DNA of 64,000 bases from Arcobacter sp. (GTDB taxonomy: Bacteria; Campylobacterota; Campylobacteria; Campylobacterales; Arcobacteraceae): the NCBI GenBank assembly GCA_024228275.1, contig JAAETO010000055.1:1-64000 (forward strand). The letters run 5' to 3'. The position numbers were made by a program, and so were the translations under genes. This document shows positions 15,648 through 25,698 of the stretch, piece after piece; the stretch's first letter is position 1; the number at the start of each line of letters is the position of its first letter. The notes under the pieces were generated by a model. It saw only the letters and a program-made list of their open reading frames with translations, did not search any database and was not told the origin of the DNA.

Positions 15648-17740
15648 CTGTTATTTACATCCATTTTTTTTACTTTATGTTCATAATCAACTCCACCAAG
15701 TGGTTTTAAAAATAATTGTAAATATAAAATATCTTCTTTTACTGGTTCATTATCTATTGTTGAAGATGCGATTATACTTTTTTCATATTTTAAATCTAAA
15801 TTCCAACATTTATCACTTATTCCTAGTACTAAAGATTGTTTATTTCTAATTTCATCTTTTAAATTATAATTTGTGTTATATTCAACTCTATATTCATCAG
15901 ATAACTTATATTTTGCATTTAAACTATATGATTCTAAATCTTCTTTTCCTGAATTAGGACTCTTTTTTGAGAAATAATGGTTAAGATTTAAATTTAAGTT
16001 ATCATAATTTAATGAAAAAGATGATGAGCTTTCTACTAATTTTTTATCTTGATGATTATAAAGAAGATTGTTTTTTACGGAACCTAAAATATAATTATAT
16101 ACAATTTCATTTTCCATATTTTGAAATTTAGCATTATCTAACTTATCATATAATATAGATTGTTTTAATTTATGATTTATTATTTGTTTTAAATTATCTT
16201 TTTTATATATTGATTGATTAAAACCAAGTGTCACAAGATCTGAACTTTTTGTATTTCTAAAAGGGCTAAGATCTTGGTACTTATTATTTATATTATATAA
16301 ATCTCCACGCTCTTCAATTAAATTAGTATTTAAATAACTTGCACTAAAGTTAACAGTGTGTAAATTTTCTTCATATTGTTTAATTAAATCCGAACTAAGA
16401 GTAACATTTATATTATTTTCAGCATAAGTTGCATTTTCATATGATATAGCACTATTTGAATATTCATATTTATTATATGTAAATTCATTTTTTAAAATTA
16501 CCTGTAAATAATCGTCAAAAAAGTTAAAAGAGTATGATATTGGTAAATTTAATTCGTATTGATTAGCATTTATAGACTTCTCTCTATGATGATTTGTATA
16601 TTTTATATCAGTTGAATACAATAGTTTATCTAATAAAAAAGGTTTACTGTAACTATGAGCTTGAAGTTTCGGTAATTCTTGCATAGTATTAGAATTTGAT
16701 TCATTTTGAGTATTTATATAATACCTAAAATATGATCCTATAAAATAATCTGAATTATGGTAAATATAATTTATTTTAGATTCAACATTCTTTTCATTTG
16801 ATTTACTACTTTTTTCATTTTCTAAAGTTTTATATTCAATGTCATTTAAATAGTTTAAAGAAATATAAAGCCCATCCTTACTTTTTTCATTATTAAATAT
16901 ATTATATTTTTGGTAATCTAGATCAATTCCATAATGATTTTGATTTCTTAAATTATTTCTAATCTGATGTTTTCTTTCTTCTGTAAAATATCCACCACTA
17001 AGTTTTAAAACAGAATTTATAGAATCTGCATATCTTAAGTATGCATACATACCAGAACCTCTTCTTGCTCTATGTTGTGGTATTAATTCAATATCATAAT
17101 TTGATTTTGGAGCAAAGTAAATTGATTGAGAGTAAAATAGTCCTTCACTTTTTGAATAACCTATAGTTGGAGTTAATAAACCAGTTTTTCTTTCTTTATT
17201 TGTAGAAAATCCTAAATATGGAGTGTATAAAACAGGTACATCTTTAAAGTAAAGTCTAGTGTTATAACTATTTATCCATTGTGTATTTGTATCATAATCA
17301 GCATTAGACATTCTAAGACTCCAATCAGGATCAACACAATCACAGCTAGATAGTATAGATTTAACTAAAGATATAACATCATTTTTTTTATTAGAATCTT
17401 TTGAATTAATCCAAATTGAGTTTTTTTCATCAAAAAACATATTTGGTTTTAGATATAAATCTTCAGTACTTATATCTAGAAATGCATAATTACTTTTATT
17501 TTGAATATTATTGTCTTTAAGTATTAAAACATCATCAAAAAGTTCAAATGTTCCTTTATTTTTATCATATATTATTTTTTTTGCAGTAATGTAATAAGTA
17601 GGAGAAAATATTACTACATTACCTTTTGCTATTAAGATATTATTTTTTGTATTAACCTTATCAGCTATAATTTGAAATTTTTCAGTTTGAGCTTCAAGTG
17701 AAACTACTAAAATTAAGCTAGCAAGAAATTTTCTAAACAT
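15644..17740 (-). CDS. lptD: LPS-assembly outer membrane protein LptD
   Basis: The 698-residue protein has a signal peptide (1-17, cleaved after LEA-type residues), an OstA/LptA-like periplasmic domain (about 22-125) and a large beta-barrel (about 200-698), including the TPYLGFSTNKERKTG segment typical of LptD barrels. A cysteine pair lies in SSCDCVDP (near residue 133). LptD inserts lipopolysaccharide into the outer leaflet together with LptE. It is short compared with the enterobacterial protein (784), as is usual for Campylobacterota. It overlaps the RDD gene by eight bases. Confidence 0.93.
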   Translation of the reverse strand: MFRKFLASLILVVSLEAQTEKFQIIADKVNTKNNILIAKGNVVIFSPTYYITAKKIIYDKNKGTFELFDDVLILKDNNIQNKSNYAFLDISTEDLYLKPNMFFDEKNSIWINSKDSNKKNDVISLVKSILSSCDCVDPDWSLRMSNADYDTNTQWINSYNTRLYFKDVPVLYTPYLGFSTNKERKTGLLTPTIGYSKSEGLFYSQSIYFAPKSNYDIELIPQHRARRGSGMYAYLRYADSINSVLKLSGGYFTEERKHQIRNNLRNQNHYGIDLDYQKYNIFNNEKSKDGLYISLNYLNDIEYKTLENEKSSKSNEKNVESKINYIYHNSDYFIGSYFRYYINTQNESNSNTMQELPKLQAHSYSKPFLLDKLLYSTDIKYTNHHREKSINANQYELNLPISYSFNFFDDYLQVILKNEFTYNKYEYSNSAISYENATYAENNINVTLSSDLIKQYEENLHTVNFSASYLNTNLIEERGDLYNINNKYQDLSPFRNTKSSDLVTLGFNQSIYKKDNLKQIINHKLKQSILYDKLDNAKFQNMENEIVYNYILGSVKNNLLYNHQDKKLVESSSSFSLNYDNLNLNLNHYFSKKSPNSGKEDLESYSLNAKYKLSDEYRVEYNTNYNLKDEIRNKQSLVLGISDKCWNLDLKYEKSIIASSTIDNEPVKEDILYLQLFLKPLGGVDYEHKVKKMDVNNR

Positions 17741-18161
17741 TTACTACTAATGTCCTTCCTAACTTATCATGAAAGGTTTGTTTACTATCAGTAAAAAATG
17801 CTAATATAAATCCAATATAAAAAAACATTTCACTAATAAGTCTTAGAATAGATCTACTCATTGCAGTAAATATGGAAACTCTTCCAAAATTATTAAAATC
17901 TATTACTCTTATTTTAGTTATGATTTTTCCAATAGTTGCGCCGTAATACCATACAAAAAATGATTGATAAATAAATTTTAAAAAAAGTATTTGCCAAACA
18001 AATTCATTCATTATCACTAGTACTGAGACTAAATCATTTCCATTATTTAAAAGATTATTCCAATATATTGCTATTACTATAAAAGTTATTAGAAAATCAT
18101 CTATAATAAAGGCTAAAGTTCGTGACTTGATTGAAGCTAGTTCTAAATTATCATTACTCAT
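17733..18161 (-). CDS. RDD family membrane protein
   Basis: The 142-residue protein has three or four hydrophobic helices and the RDD signature: an early acidic/basic motif (SRTLAFIIDDFLI, 13-25), a central WYYGATIGKIITKIRVID segment (about 72-89) and a C-terminal FHDKLGRTLVV. RDD proteins are poorly understood inner-membrane proteins; some act in ion exchange. It sits between purD and lptD, and its 3' end overlaps the lptD start. Confidence 0.88.
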   Translation of the reverse strand: MSNDNLELASIKSRTLAFIIDDFLITFIVIAIYWNNLLNNGNDLVSVLVIMNEFVWQILFLKFIYQSFFVWYYGATIGKIITKIRVIDFNNFGRVSIFTAMSRSILRLISEMFFYIGFILAFFTDSKQTFHDKLGRTLVVNV

Positions 18162-18176
18162 ATTATAAAAACACTT

Positions 18177-19445
18177 TTATTTTAAAGCTTGATATGCGAT
18201 ATCAGTTCTAATTTTTTTACCAGCAAAATGAACTTGTCCACATAAAGCGTATGCTCTATCTCTAGCTTCTTTTATACTATTACCAAAGCCTACACATAGT
18301 AAAACTCTACCACCTGTAGCAAAAAGTTTACCATCTTCTTTTGATACACCAGCATAAGAAATATGTGTGTTATTTAAAATATCTTCATCAACAATTTCGT
18401 CAACTATAATTTCTGCAGGTTCACTTGAACTATATGGGTAGTTTGCACTTGCCATAACAACTGCTACACCAAATTCATCTTTAATCTTAATCTCTAACTT
18501 ATCAAGTTGTTTAGTAGCACCTTTATAAAAAAGTTCTGAAACTGGAGTTTCAAGTAGTGGCATTAAAATTTCGCATTCAGGATCACCAAATCTTACATTA
18601 TATTCTAATATTATAGGTTCATTATTTACAACCATAACTCCAATAAAAAGCACACCTTCAAAAGGTGCTCCTTCTTTTTTCATACCATCTAAAGTTGGTT
18701 TAATAACTCTTTCTTCAACTTTTTTATAAATATCATCATTTACTAAAGGTGTTGGAGCATATGCACCCATACCACCAGTATTTGGTCCAGTGTCTCCATT
18801 TCCTACTCTTTTATGATCTTGTGCAGCAGGAAGTACTTTATAGTTTTCACCATCACAAATAGCAAAAATAGATAATTCATAACCATCTAAAAACTCTTCT
18901 ACAACAATAGAAGTACCTGCTTCACCAAATGAAGATCCTGATAGCATATCAGATGCTGCTTGTTTAGCTTCATCTTTTGATTGAGCAATTATTACACCCT
19001 TCCCCGCACATAGGCCATCAGCTTTTACAACAATAGGCACGGTCATATTATCAATAAAATCATAAGCCTCTTTTTCATTTGTTGTTTCTATAAATGCTGC
19101 TGTTGGTATGTTATATTTTTTTAATATATTTTTCATATAAACTTTTGAACCTTCAAGTTGTGCAGCTGCACTACTTGGTCCAAAAACTGTTAAATTGTTT
19201 TCTTTAAATATATCAACAACACCATCTACTAAAGGAGCTTCAGGTCCAACAATAGTTAATTCAATATTGTTTTCTTTAGCCCATAATGCTAATTTATTAT
19301 AATCTTTTATATTTATATTTGTACCTAAATCAGAGGTAGCACCATTACCTGGCATAAAAAATATGTTATGTTCTTGCTTTTCTTTAGATATAGCTAATCC
19401 TATAGAGTATTCTCTACCACCACTACCAAGAATTAAAATGTTCAC
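18177..19445 (-). CDS. purD: Phosphoribosylamine-glycine ligase (GARS)
   Basis: The 422-residue protein is full length for PurD. It starts [14 protein letters not shown] and contains PGNGATS, the ATP-grasp segments [12 protein letters not shown] (near 140) and [10 protein letters not shown] (near 223), and [11 protein letters not shown] (near 285). It ligates glycine to phosphoribosylamine in purine synthesis. It lies 34 bases downstream of the end of the predicted 6S RNA on the same strand. In several Campylobacterota the 6S gene also neighbours purD. Confidence 0.96.
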   Translation of the reverse strand: MNILILGSGGREYSIGLAISKEKQEHNIFFMPGNGATSDLGTNINIKDYNKLALWAKENNIELTIVGPEAPLVDGVVDIFKENNLTVFGPSSAAAQLEGSKVYMKNILKKYNIPTAAFIETTNEKEAYDFIDNMTVPIVVKADGLCAGKGVIIAQSKDEAKQAASDMLSGSSFGEAGTSIVVEEFLDGYELSIFAICDGENYKVLPAAQDHKRVGNGDTGPNTGGMGAYAPTPLVNDDIYKKVEERVIKPTLDGMKKEGAPFEGVLFIGVMVVNNEPIILEYNVRFGDPECEILMPLLETPVSELFYKGATKQLDKLEIKIKDEFGVAVVMASANYPYSSSEPAEIIVDEIVDEDILNNTHISYAGVSKEDGKLFATGGRVLLCVGFGNSIKEARDRAYALCGQVHFAGKKIRTDIAYQALK

Positions 19446-19479
19446 TAGATTTTCCTTAAAATGAGTAATAAAATAATTA

Positions 19480-19648
19480 ATCCAAGTAGTCGTTAACCAT
19501 CAAATGGCCCACAAAAGCCAACGTTAGCACATAAGAATTACACTTTAGGAGCTTAAACACTAGGAAAAGCTGCACACTGTGTATTTACAATTATATACAA
19601 ATATATAGTATCGGACCCTCAACAATGGAAATCCCGTACTACTTAGAT
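19480..19648 (-). ncRNA. ssrS: Probable 6S RNA
   Basis: This is the only G/C-richer non-coding stretch around, about 169 bases between hemD and purD. Read on the - strand it folds as a rod. The closing stem pairs AUCUAAGUAGU with ACUACUUGGAU (11 pairs, one G-U), and inner stems pair CCAU with AUGG and GGUCC with GGGCC. Then comes an open region, and the apical hairpin is AGCUU...AAGCU. A long closing stem, central bubble and terminal stem-loop are the features of 6S RNA, which mimics an open promoter and binds housekeeping RNA polymerase. The neighbourhood of purD agrees with what is known for this phylum. A covariance search would settle it. Confidence 0.65.
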
Positions 19649-19683
19649 ATATTAATTTTACCTAATAATATATGAAGTAAACA

Positions 19684-20319
19684 TTAAATATTTATATTCC
19701 TAGCAAGTTTTATACATTCTTCAATTGAAGTTTTAGAAGATATTTTAAAATTAATATTTTTAGGAAGATACTTTGCAGTAGTGTTACCAATTACAATTGC
19801 TTTTAAAGTATTGTTCCAAGTAAATTTTTTAAAAAAACAATCAACACTTGACGGAGAAGTAAATATTATAGTTGAATTATCTTCAATATTTACATTAATA
19901 TTATCATTACATACTGTTTTATAAGTAATTAATTCTTCAATATCTATATCATTTTCTTGTAAGATTGATACAAGATTAGATACTACTTTTTCTGCTCTAA
20001 TATATAAAGTTTTTTTATCTTTTAAAAGCTTTATTAATTCTAAAGCATATTCATTACCATGTGAGCTTTTTCCAATAAAATGAACTTTTCCACCAACTGT
20101 TGTTATTACTTCAGCTGTTTTTTCTGCAATAGCATATGATGATATATTTTTCCATTCATTATTGAAACTATTTAAGGAATATATTGCATTTTTTGACGTA
20201 AAGATTAGTGCGTCATAATTTGAAATATCTATATTTGAACTAATAAATTCAATTTTAAAAACTTCTAAATTTATAACATCACTAAAAGGTATATTATTTA
20301 ATAAATAAATTTTCTGCAT
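19684..20319 (-). CDS. hemD: Uroporphyrinogen-III synthase
   Basis: The 211-residue protein matches the divergent HemD family: two Rossmann-like lobes, an IFTSKNAIYSL segment near 40-50, the IRAEK segment near 107, an IFTSPSSVDCFF segment near 150 and IGNTTAKYL near 175. HemD closes and inverts ring D of hydroxymethylbilane for haem and corrin synthesis. Conservation in this family is low, so the call rests on length and these segments. It follows der after 31 bases on the same strand. Confidence 0.88.
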   Translation of the reverse strand: MQKIYLLNNIPFSDVINLEVFKIEFISSNIDISNYDALIFTSKNAIYSLNSFNNEWKNISSYAIAEKTAEVITTVGGKVHFIGKSSHGNEYALELIKLLKDKKTLYIRAEKVVSNLVSILQENDIDIEELITYKTVCNDNINVNIEDNSTIIFTSPSSVDCFFKKFTWNNTLKAIVIGNTTAKYLPKNINFKISSKTSIEECIKLARNINI

Positions 20320-20350
20320 ATTTTAAATTTATAATTCCTAATGATCTTTT

Positions 20351-21781
20351 TTATATATCTTCTTCATGTTCCTCGTCTAATTCTCTTTGACCTTTTGATC
20401 TAGTTACTACATGAATTGGAGTACCTTCAAAATTAATATTATTTCTTAAAAAATTAATTAAATATCTTTTATATGAGAAATGTAAAAGTCTAGGTTTATT
20501 CATAACTAATGCAATTCTTGGAGGTTTAGTCTCAAATTGTGTTGAATAATAAATTCTTAAATATGCACCATTAGGACTTGGTAGTGCATGTCTAATTGTT
20601 GCTGTTTCAATTGTTTTATTTAATACCGAAGTTGGAATTCTTTGTGAGTAGTTGTCATAAATTTCTACAAGTTTATCTTTTAACCTATCAATACTTCTTC
20701 CAGTTTTTGCAGATACTGCAATTATAGGAGCATAGTATAAAAATTTAAACTTACTTCTTACTTTTTCTTCTAACTGTTTAAAATCTTCTCTATTCTCATC
20801 CCATTTATTTAATACAATAATTGTTCCTAATCCGTATTCATCAACTAAACCGGCAATCTTCTCATCTAAATCAACTAATTCATCTGAAGCATCAAGAACT
20901 ACTAATGCAAGGTTAGCTTGTTCGAGCATTTCTTGCGTTCTCATTAATGCAAATTTTTCAATTCCTTCAATTCTACCACGTCTTCTTAATCCAGCAGTAT
21001 CAACAAAAGTAATATTTTTATCTTTATACTCAAATGATTCATCAACAGGGTCAATTGTTGTACCTGCTATAGGAGAGACAACAGATCTTTCTTCACCTAC
21101 AAGAGCATTTAATATAGATGATTTTCCAACATTAACTCTACCAATAATAGCTACTCTAATTTCTCCATCGTCTAGTTCTGCACTTTCATTTATATCTTCA
21201 ATTGGATCTAAAAAATTCTCTAATGATTCATCTTCATCTTCTTCTAAAATAGATTCATCAATTTCTACTGGTCTTTGAGGTAATTGTTCCCAAATCCATT
21301 CAAATAAACTTTTAGTTCCTCTATTATGTGAAACAGAAATACCAAACATATCATTTTCATCTATTCCAAATTCAAAAAATTCCCAAAGTCTTTCTTTTTC
21401 TTTGTCATTATCAATTTTATTAACAACTAATGCAAGTCTTTTACCTAAGTCTTGAAGCTCATAAAATAGTTCTTTATCTTTTTCATCAGGCAGTTTTTTA
21501 CCATCTACCATAAAAAGTATTATATCAGCCTCTTTTGCACATTCAACTGCTTTTCTTTTTACATTTGAAAAAATTGCATCGTTAGTATCATCAATCCCAC
21601 CAGTATCTAGCATTAATGCATCTTTATCTAAAATTTCAACTTCATGTCTTCTAATATCTCTAGTTGTACCTGCTATATCAGATACAATTGCAATTCTTTT
21701 TTTAGCTATTCTATTAAATAATGAAGATTTACCAACATTTGGTTGCCCAATAAGTGCAATCTTTTTAAGTCTGTTATTCAT
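20351..21781 (-). CDS. der: GTPase Der (EngA), ribosome assembly
   Basis: The 476-residue protein has two tandem GTPase domains (first P-loop GQPNVGKSS near 12, with DTGG and NKID; second GRVNVGKSS near 213, with DTAG and NKWD) followed by a KH-like domain (about 385-465). Between the GTPase domains is an acidic linker. It acts in large-subunit ribosome assembly. The gene starts 76 bases downstream of hpf, with the strong hpf terminator in between, so it probably has its own promoter. Confidence 0.97.
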   Translation of the reverse strand: MNNRLKKIALIGQPNVGKSSLFNRIAKKRIAIVSDIAGTTRDIRRHEVEILDKDALMLDTGGIDDTNDAIFSNVKRKAVECAKEADIILFMVDGKKLPDEKDKELFYELQDLGKRLALVVNKIDNDKEKERLWEFFEFGIDENDMFGISVSHNRGTKSLFEWIWEQLPQRPVEIDESILEEDEDESLENFLDPIEDINESAELDDGEIRVAIIGRVNVGKSSILNALVGEERSVVSPIAGTTIDPVDESFEYKDKNITFVDTAGLRRRGRIEGIEKFALMRTQEMLEQANLALVVLDASDELVDLDEKIAGLVDEYGLGTIIVLNKWDENREDFKQLEEKVRSKFKFLYYAPIIAVSAKTGRSIDRLKDKLVEIYDNYSQRIPTSVLNKTIETATIRHALPSPNGAYLRIYYSTQFETKPPRIALVMNKPRLLHFSYKRYLINFLRNNINFEGTPIHVVTRSKGQRELDEEHEEDI

Positions 21782-21803
21782 TTAATTTTTTTTTCCTTTT
21801 AAA

Positions 21804-21837
21804 TTAAAAAAGGTATTAGCAAAGTGCTAATACCTTT
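21804..21837 (-). terminator. Intrinsic terminator after hpf
   Basis: A perfect 12-base stem (AAAGGTATTAGC and GCTAATACCTTT, five-base loop) lies 20 bases after the hpf stop and is followed on the - strand by a T run. It is the clearest intrinsic terminator in the window. Confidence 0.85.
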
Positions 21838-21857
21838 ACAAAATATATCATATACTT

Positions 21858-22400
21858 TTAGTATAATCCAAATTTTCCTTCTTCTTTAGATTTATATAAT
21901 ACTCTCATATTATCATCTTTGTCATAAAATACTTTAAATGAAGCATCAGAAACTTTTAAGTCTTCTAAAGCTTCTTCAATATCTATTGGCTTATATGAAG
22001 TTAACCTAACTGGGAAAATCTCTGAATCAAGTTTTTCCAACTCACTAGCAATTGCATCAGCTATTTCTGAAGAAGCAACTTCACTAAGTTTAGTGGCTCT
22101 ATGACCAGTAATCTTATCATGATGTCTTCTAAGTACTTTAGAAACTCTATCTACAGCAATATCAATTGCAGCATATAAATCTTTATCTTTTTGTTTTACA
22201 ACAACAGTGTCTATGTGAGCAATATTTAAAGTAAATTCAAATGTAAATGCTTTTCTTCCATTTTTCTCTTCTTGAGAAATAATAGAATTTACCGATATAA
22301 TATCTAAATTATATTTTTTAAAAATTTCGATTGAACTATTAATGTAATCTTTAATAGGTTCAGTTAATTCTATGTGTCTTCCTACAATACTTGTATTCAT
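21858..22400 (-). CDS. hpf: Long-form ribosome hibernation promoting factor
   Basis: This start gives 180 residues beginning MNTSIVGRHIEL. It is preferred over an ATG 39 bases further upstream because AAGGAG lies seven bases ahead and homologues begin with this motif. Residues 1-100 form the HPF/YfiA domain (DKDLYAAIDIAVDRV, RRHHDK) that binds the decoding centre. Residues about 120-178 are the C-terminal dimerisation domain of long HPF (RLTSYKPIDIEEA, FKVFYDKDDNMRVLYKS), which forms 100S ribosome dimers in stationary phase. It is a single gene with its own terminator. Confidence 0.93.
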   Translation of the reverse strand: MNTSIVGRHIELTEPIKDYINSSIEIFKKYNLDIISVNSIISQEEKNGRKAFTFEFTLNIAHIDTVVVKQKDKDLYAAIDIAVDRVSKVLRRHHDKITGHRATKLSEVASSEIADAIASELEKLDSEIFPVRLTSYKPIDIEEALEDLKVSDASFKVFYDKDDNMRVLYKSKEEGKFGLY

Positions 22401-22480
22401 AACATACTCCTTGCTTAATATAATAAAAGATTTTATCATAAAAAATATAAAAGGATGATTTATACTTTGAAAAAAAATAA

Positions 22481-24691
22481 TTAAATTAAAATTTCCCTGT
22501 TCCCTTTTGCATTTGGTTCAGATAAAACACCAGTTTTCTCAAGTTGTTCAACTATTGTCGCTGCTCTATTATATCCAATTCTTAATTTTCTTTGAATATA
22601 TGAAATAGAAGTTTTTTTATCTATTAAAACAACTTCTTTAGCATCTTCATATAATTCATCTAAATCTCCAATATCTGAAGAACTAGAAGATTTACCATTC
22701 AAAGAAGAAGTGTTTCTATCTTTTACAAAATTCATATCATATACTACTTCTCTTTGATCTTTTAGAAAATCAACAACTTTTTCAATTTCCGTTTCCATAG
22801 ACCAAGGAGCATGAATTCTAACAAGTCCAGACATACCAGGAGGAGTAAATAACATATCCCCTCGTCCCAATAATGATTCAGCACCTAAAGAGTCTAAAAT
22901 AATCTTTGAATCAACTTTTTGACCAACTTTATATGATAGTCTACTAGGAAGATTTGCTTTTATAAGACCAGTTACTACATCAACTGAAGGTCTTTGCGTT
23001 GCAACTATTAGATGTATCCCTGAAGCTCTTGCCATTTGAGCAAGTCTAGCAATAGATAGTTCAACATCTTTCCCACTAGTCATCATTAAATCTGCTAATT
23101 CATCAATAACAACTACTATATATGGAATTGTGTCAAAACCCTCTTTTTTAGCTTTGTCATTATAGTTTTCAATATTTTTAGTTTTTGTTTGAGACATTAA
23201 AGTATATCTTCTTTCCATCTCAGCAACCATATTCGATAGAGCATTTATAGCATCCGTTGGTTTTGTTATAACAGGAGTTAAAAGATGTGGAATATCATTA
23301 TACATAGAGAATTCAAGCATTTTAGGATCAATCATAACAAGTCTTAAATTATCTGGTGAATTCTTATACAATAAGGATAAAATCATAGCATTTATACCTA
23401 CTGATTTACCAGATCCTGTAGTTCCTGCAATTAATAAGTGAGGAAGCTTTTTTAAATCTGTTATAAATGGTTTTCCTACAATATCTTTACCTAAAACCAT
23501 TGTTAAAGGTGATTTGGCATTTTGAAATATTTCACTGTCTAATAATTCTTTTATATAAATAGTTTGAGTATCATCATTTGGAACTTCAATTCCAACTACA
23601 TCTTTACCTGGAATGGGAGCCTGAATTCGAATTGTTTGAGCTTTAAGTGCCATAGCTAAGTCATCTTGTAAATTAAGTATTTTTGATACTTTTACATTTG
23701 GAGCAGGTTTAAATTCAAAAGTAGTTACAACGGGTCCAGTATAAGTTCTAACAACATCACCTTCAATTTTAAACATTAAAAGTTTTTCTAATAAATCCTC
23801 AATTTTCTTATCAATTTGAGCTTCAGAAATCTTTGATTTTTTCTCTTTTGGTGCTATTTGGAAAAATTTAGTAGATGGTAATTCAAAATCTTTAGGTTTT
23901 TCAGTTTGACCTAATTCTATTGCGTCTTGTAATTTTTTATTTTCTTCAAGTTCTTCAACTATAATTCCGTGAGAGTTCTCTTCTTCAGTTTCAATATTAT
24001 CTATATTTATTTCCGAATCTACAGTTATTTTTATTTTCTCTTCTTTTTCAAATTGGTTAAGATTAATTATATTTAAATCGTCAACTTTAATATCAGTAAT
24101 ATTTTCATTAATATCTTCTTTTATAACAATCTGAGCAATATCACCAACTTCTTTTACTGTTACCTTTTCTTCTTTTATTTTTACTCTTTTTTTATTCTCA
24201 ATTTTTTTTGGTTTTTCTTTTGTATTAACTCTTTTAAAGTTTGGAACTAGTTTTTTTGCGTCAATCTTAATATTACTATCCTCAAATATTATTAGTGAAG
24301 ATATTATAAGACCTACTAATAGAAAAATCCAAAGACCTGCATGACCAATAAAAGGAAGCATAGAGCTTACTATAAAGTTTCCAATTTCGCCACTAAATTG
24401 ACCTTTTACTACAATTAAAGATTGAAAAATCAATAATGATATTAAAAGTAACAAAACAGATATTGATTTAATAATAAAACCTTTTAGGTCGAAATCTTTT
24501 TTTAAATTTAATAAATATAATGGATATATAAATAAAAAAAGATATATGTATGATAAAAATCCAAAATATTCATGAGAATATTTTGCAAATATATAACCTA
24601 TTTGACCAACACTTTGCTTATCACTTACAAAAGTTGAATATTCAAAATAAATTATAATAAATAGAAATATTAGTGAAAAAATTTTTTTAAT
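22481..24691 (-). CDS. ftsK: DNA translocase FtsK, apparent AUU (or AUA) start
   Basis: The motor part is clear: Walker A IAGTTGSGKSVG, Walker B IVVVIDELADLM, ATQRPSVDVVTG, and a C-terminal gamma domain (YIQRKLRIGYNRAATIVEQLE) that recognises KOPS-like sequences. FtsK moves DNA at the septum and activates Xer recombination. The first ATG/GTG/TTG in frame is a TTG at 24454, which would lose the first membrane helix. The frame is open up to the end of lpxD, and the 79 additional codons encode a basic KKIF start and at least two further membrane helices, as expected for FtsK. An AAAGG site at 24702-24706 points to AUU at 24689-24691 or AUA three bases before. With that start the length is about 736 residues, normal for the family. 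A sequencing error at the start codon is the alternative. Confidence 0.9.
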   Translation of the reverse strand: MKKIFSLIFLFIIIYFEYSTFVSDKQSVGQIGYIFAKYSHEYFGFLSYIYLFLFIYPLYLLNLKKDFDLKGFIIKSISVLLLLISLLIFQSLIVVKGQFSGEIGNFIVSSMLPFIGHAGLWIFLLVGLIISSLIIFEDSNIKIDAKKLVPNFKRVNTKEKPKKIENKKRVKIKEEKVTVKEVGDIAQIVIKEDINENITDIKVDDLNIINLNQFEKEEKIKITVDSEINIDNIETEEENSHGIIVEELEENKKLQDAIELGQTEKPKDFELPSTKFFQIAPKEKKSKISEAQIDKKIEDLLEKLLMFKIEGDVVRTYTGPVVTTFEFKPAPNVKVSKILNLQDDLAMALKAQTIRIQAPIPGKDVVGIEVPNDDTQTIYIKELLDSEIFQNAKSPLTMVLGKDIVGKPFITDLKKLPHLLIAGTTGSGKSVGINAMILSLLYKNSPDNLRLVMIDPKMLEFSMYNDIPHLLTPVITKPTDAINALSNMVAEMERRYTLMSQTKTKNIENYNDKAKKEGFDTIPYIVVVIDELADLMMTSGKDVELSIARLAQMARASGIHLIVATQRPSVDVVTGLIKANLPSRLSYKVGQKVDSKIILDSLGAESLLGRGDMLFTPPGMSGLVRIHAPWSMETEIEKVVDFLKDQREVVYDMNFVKDRNTSSLNGKSSSSSDIGDLDELYEDAKEVVLIDKKTSISYIQRKLRIGYNRAATIVEQLEKTGVLSEPNAKGNREILI

Positions 24692-24704
24692 TATTTTATA
24701 GCCT

Positions 24705-25652
24705 TTATTTAAGTAATTTTGTAATTTTACTTTGGAGTTTTAACCATGTTTTATGATCCATTAAAGGAAAACCTGCCCATTGTTTTTTTGGTTCTTTTAT
24801 AGTTTTAGTAACTCCACCTCTAGCTGCTATTGTAGTAAAAGGAGCAATTTCCAAATGCCCTGCAGTTGCACTTTGTCCACCCATTACTACATATTCATGT
24901 AAAGTTGTTGAACCAGCAAGTCCAACTTGACCTGTTAAAATACATCCTACTCCTAATTTACAATTATGAGCAATATGAACAAGATTATCAATCCTTACAC
25001 CATTACTAATAATTGTTGACTTAAAAACAGCTCTATCTATAGTTGAATTTGCACCAATTTCTACATCATTTCCAATAATTACATTTCCATTTTGATATAT
25101 TTTAATATATTTACCATCTTTTGTATTTGCAAAACCAAAGCCATCACATCCAATTACTGTTCCAGAATGAATAATGCAATCATTTCCTATTATACAATCT
25201 CTGTAAATTGATACATTTGGATAAATTATAGTATTATTTCCAATACTTACATTATCTGCAATAAAAGCTCCAGCCATAATAATACAATTTGAACCAATTG
25301 AAGCATTCTTACCTAAATAAACGTTTGGTTGGATTGTTGTATCTTTATCAACAACACAATCTTTACCACTTTCTTCAACTACATTTTGTGAAAATAATTT
25401 ACTAGCAAGAGCTAATTTTATGTATGGTTCATCACAAATTAATGCAATAGTACCTTTTGGAACTTCTGCTAAGAATTCTTTTTTAATTAGCACTGCAGCC
25501 GCTTTTGTATTAACTAAATCTTTTATATATTTTTTATTTTCTAGAAAAGTTAGTTCATTACTATTTGAATCAAGTAGAGTATTTAATCCTGTAATCTCAA
25601 TATTACTTTTGCAATTTATTTCTAAAACTTTAGAAATTTCATTTAATGTCAA
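24705..25652 (-). CDS. lpxD: UDP-3-O-acylglucosamine N-acyltransferase
   Basis: The 315-residue protein has the LpxD N-terminal nucleotide-binding domain (1-95) and the hexapeptide-repeat left-handed beta helix (about 100-270), including the catalytic His region VHIAHNCKLG (near 230) and GCDGFGFA. It ends with a short helix. It adds the second acyl chain in lipid A synthesis. The ftsK frame runs on directly after its stop, so the two are co-transcribed. The ilvN hairpin lies upstream. Confidence 0.95.
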   Translation of the reverse strand: MTLNEISKVLEINCKSNIEITGLNTLLDSNSNELTFLENKKYIKDLVNTKAAAVLIKKEFLAEVPKGTIALICDEPYIKLALASKLFSQNVVEESGKDCVVDKDTTIQPNVYLGKNASIGSNCIIMAGAFIADNVSIGNNTIIYPNVSIYRDCIIGNDCIIHSGTVIGCDGFGFANTKDGKYIKIYQNGNVIIGNDVEIGANSTIDRAVFKSTIISNGVRIDNLVHIAHNCKLGVGCILTGQVGLAGSTTLHEYVVMGGQSATAGHLEIAPFTTIAARGGVTKTIKEPKKQWAGFPLMDHKTWLKLQSKITKLLK

Positions 25653-25670
25653 ACTTTATCCTTTAATATA

Positions 25671-25698
25671 AGATAAGAAATCTTATGATTTCTTATCT
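25671..25698. terminator. Hairpin overlapping the ilvN stop
   Basis: A perfect 12-base inverted repeat (AGATAAGAAATC and GATTTCTTATCT, four-base loop) overlaps the ilvN stop. On the - strand only a weak T-rich tract follows, so it may terminate partially and allow some read-through to lpxD. Confidence 0.5.

Noticed and set aside
24454-24456. TTG at 24454 as the ftsK start
   Set aside because: It would remove the first membrane helix and leave 250 bases of well-coding open frame between lpxD and ftsK unexplained.
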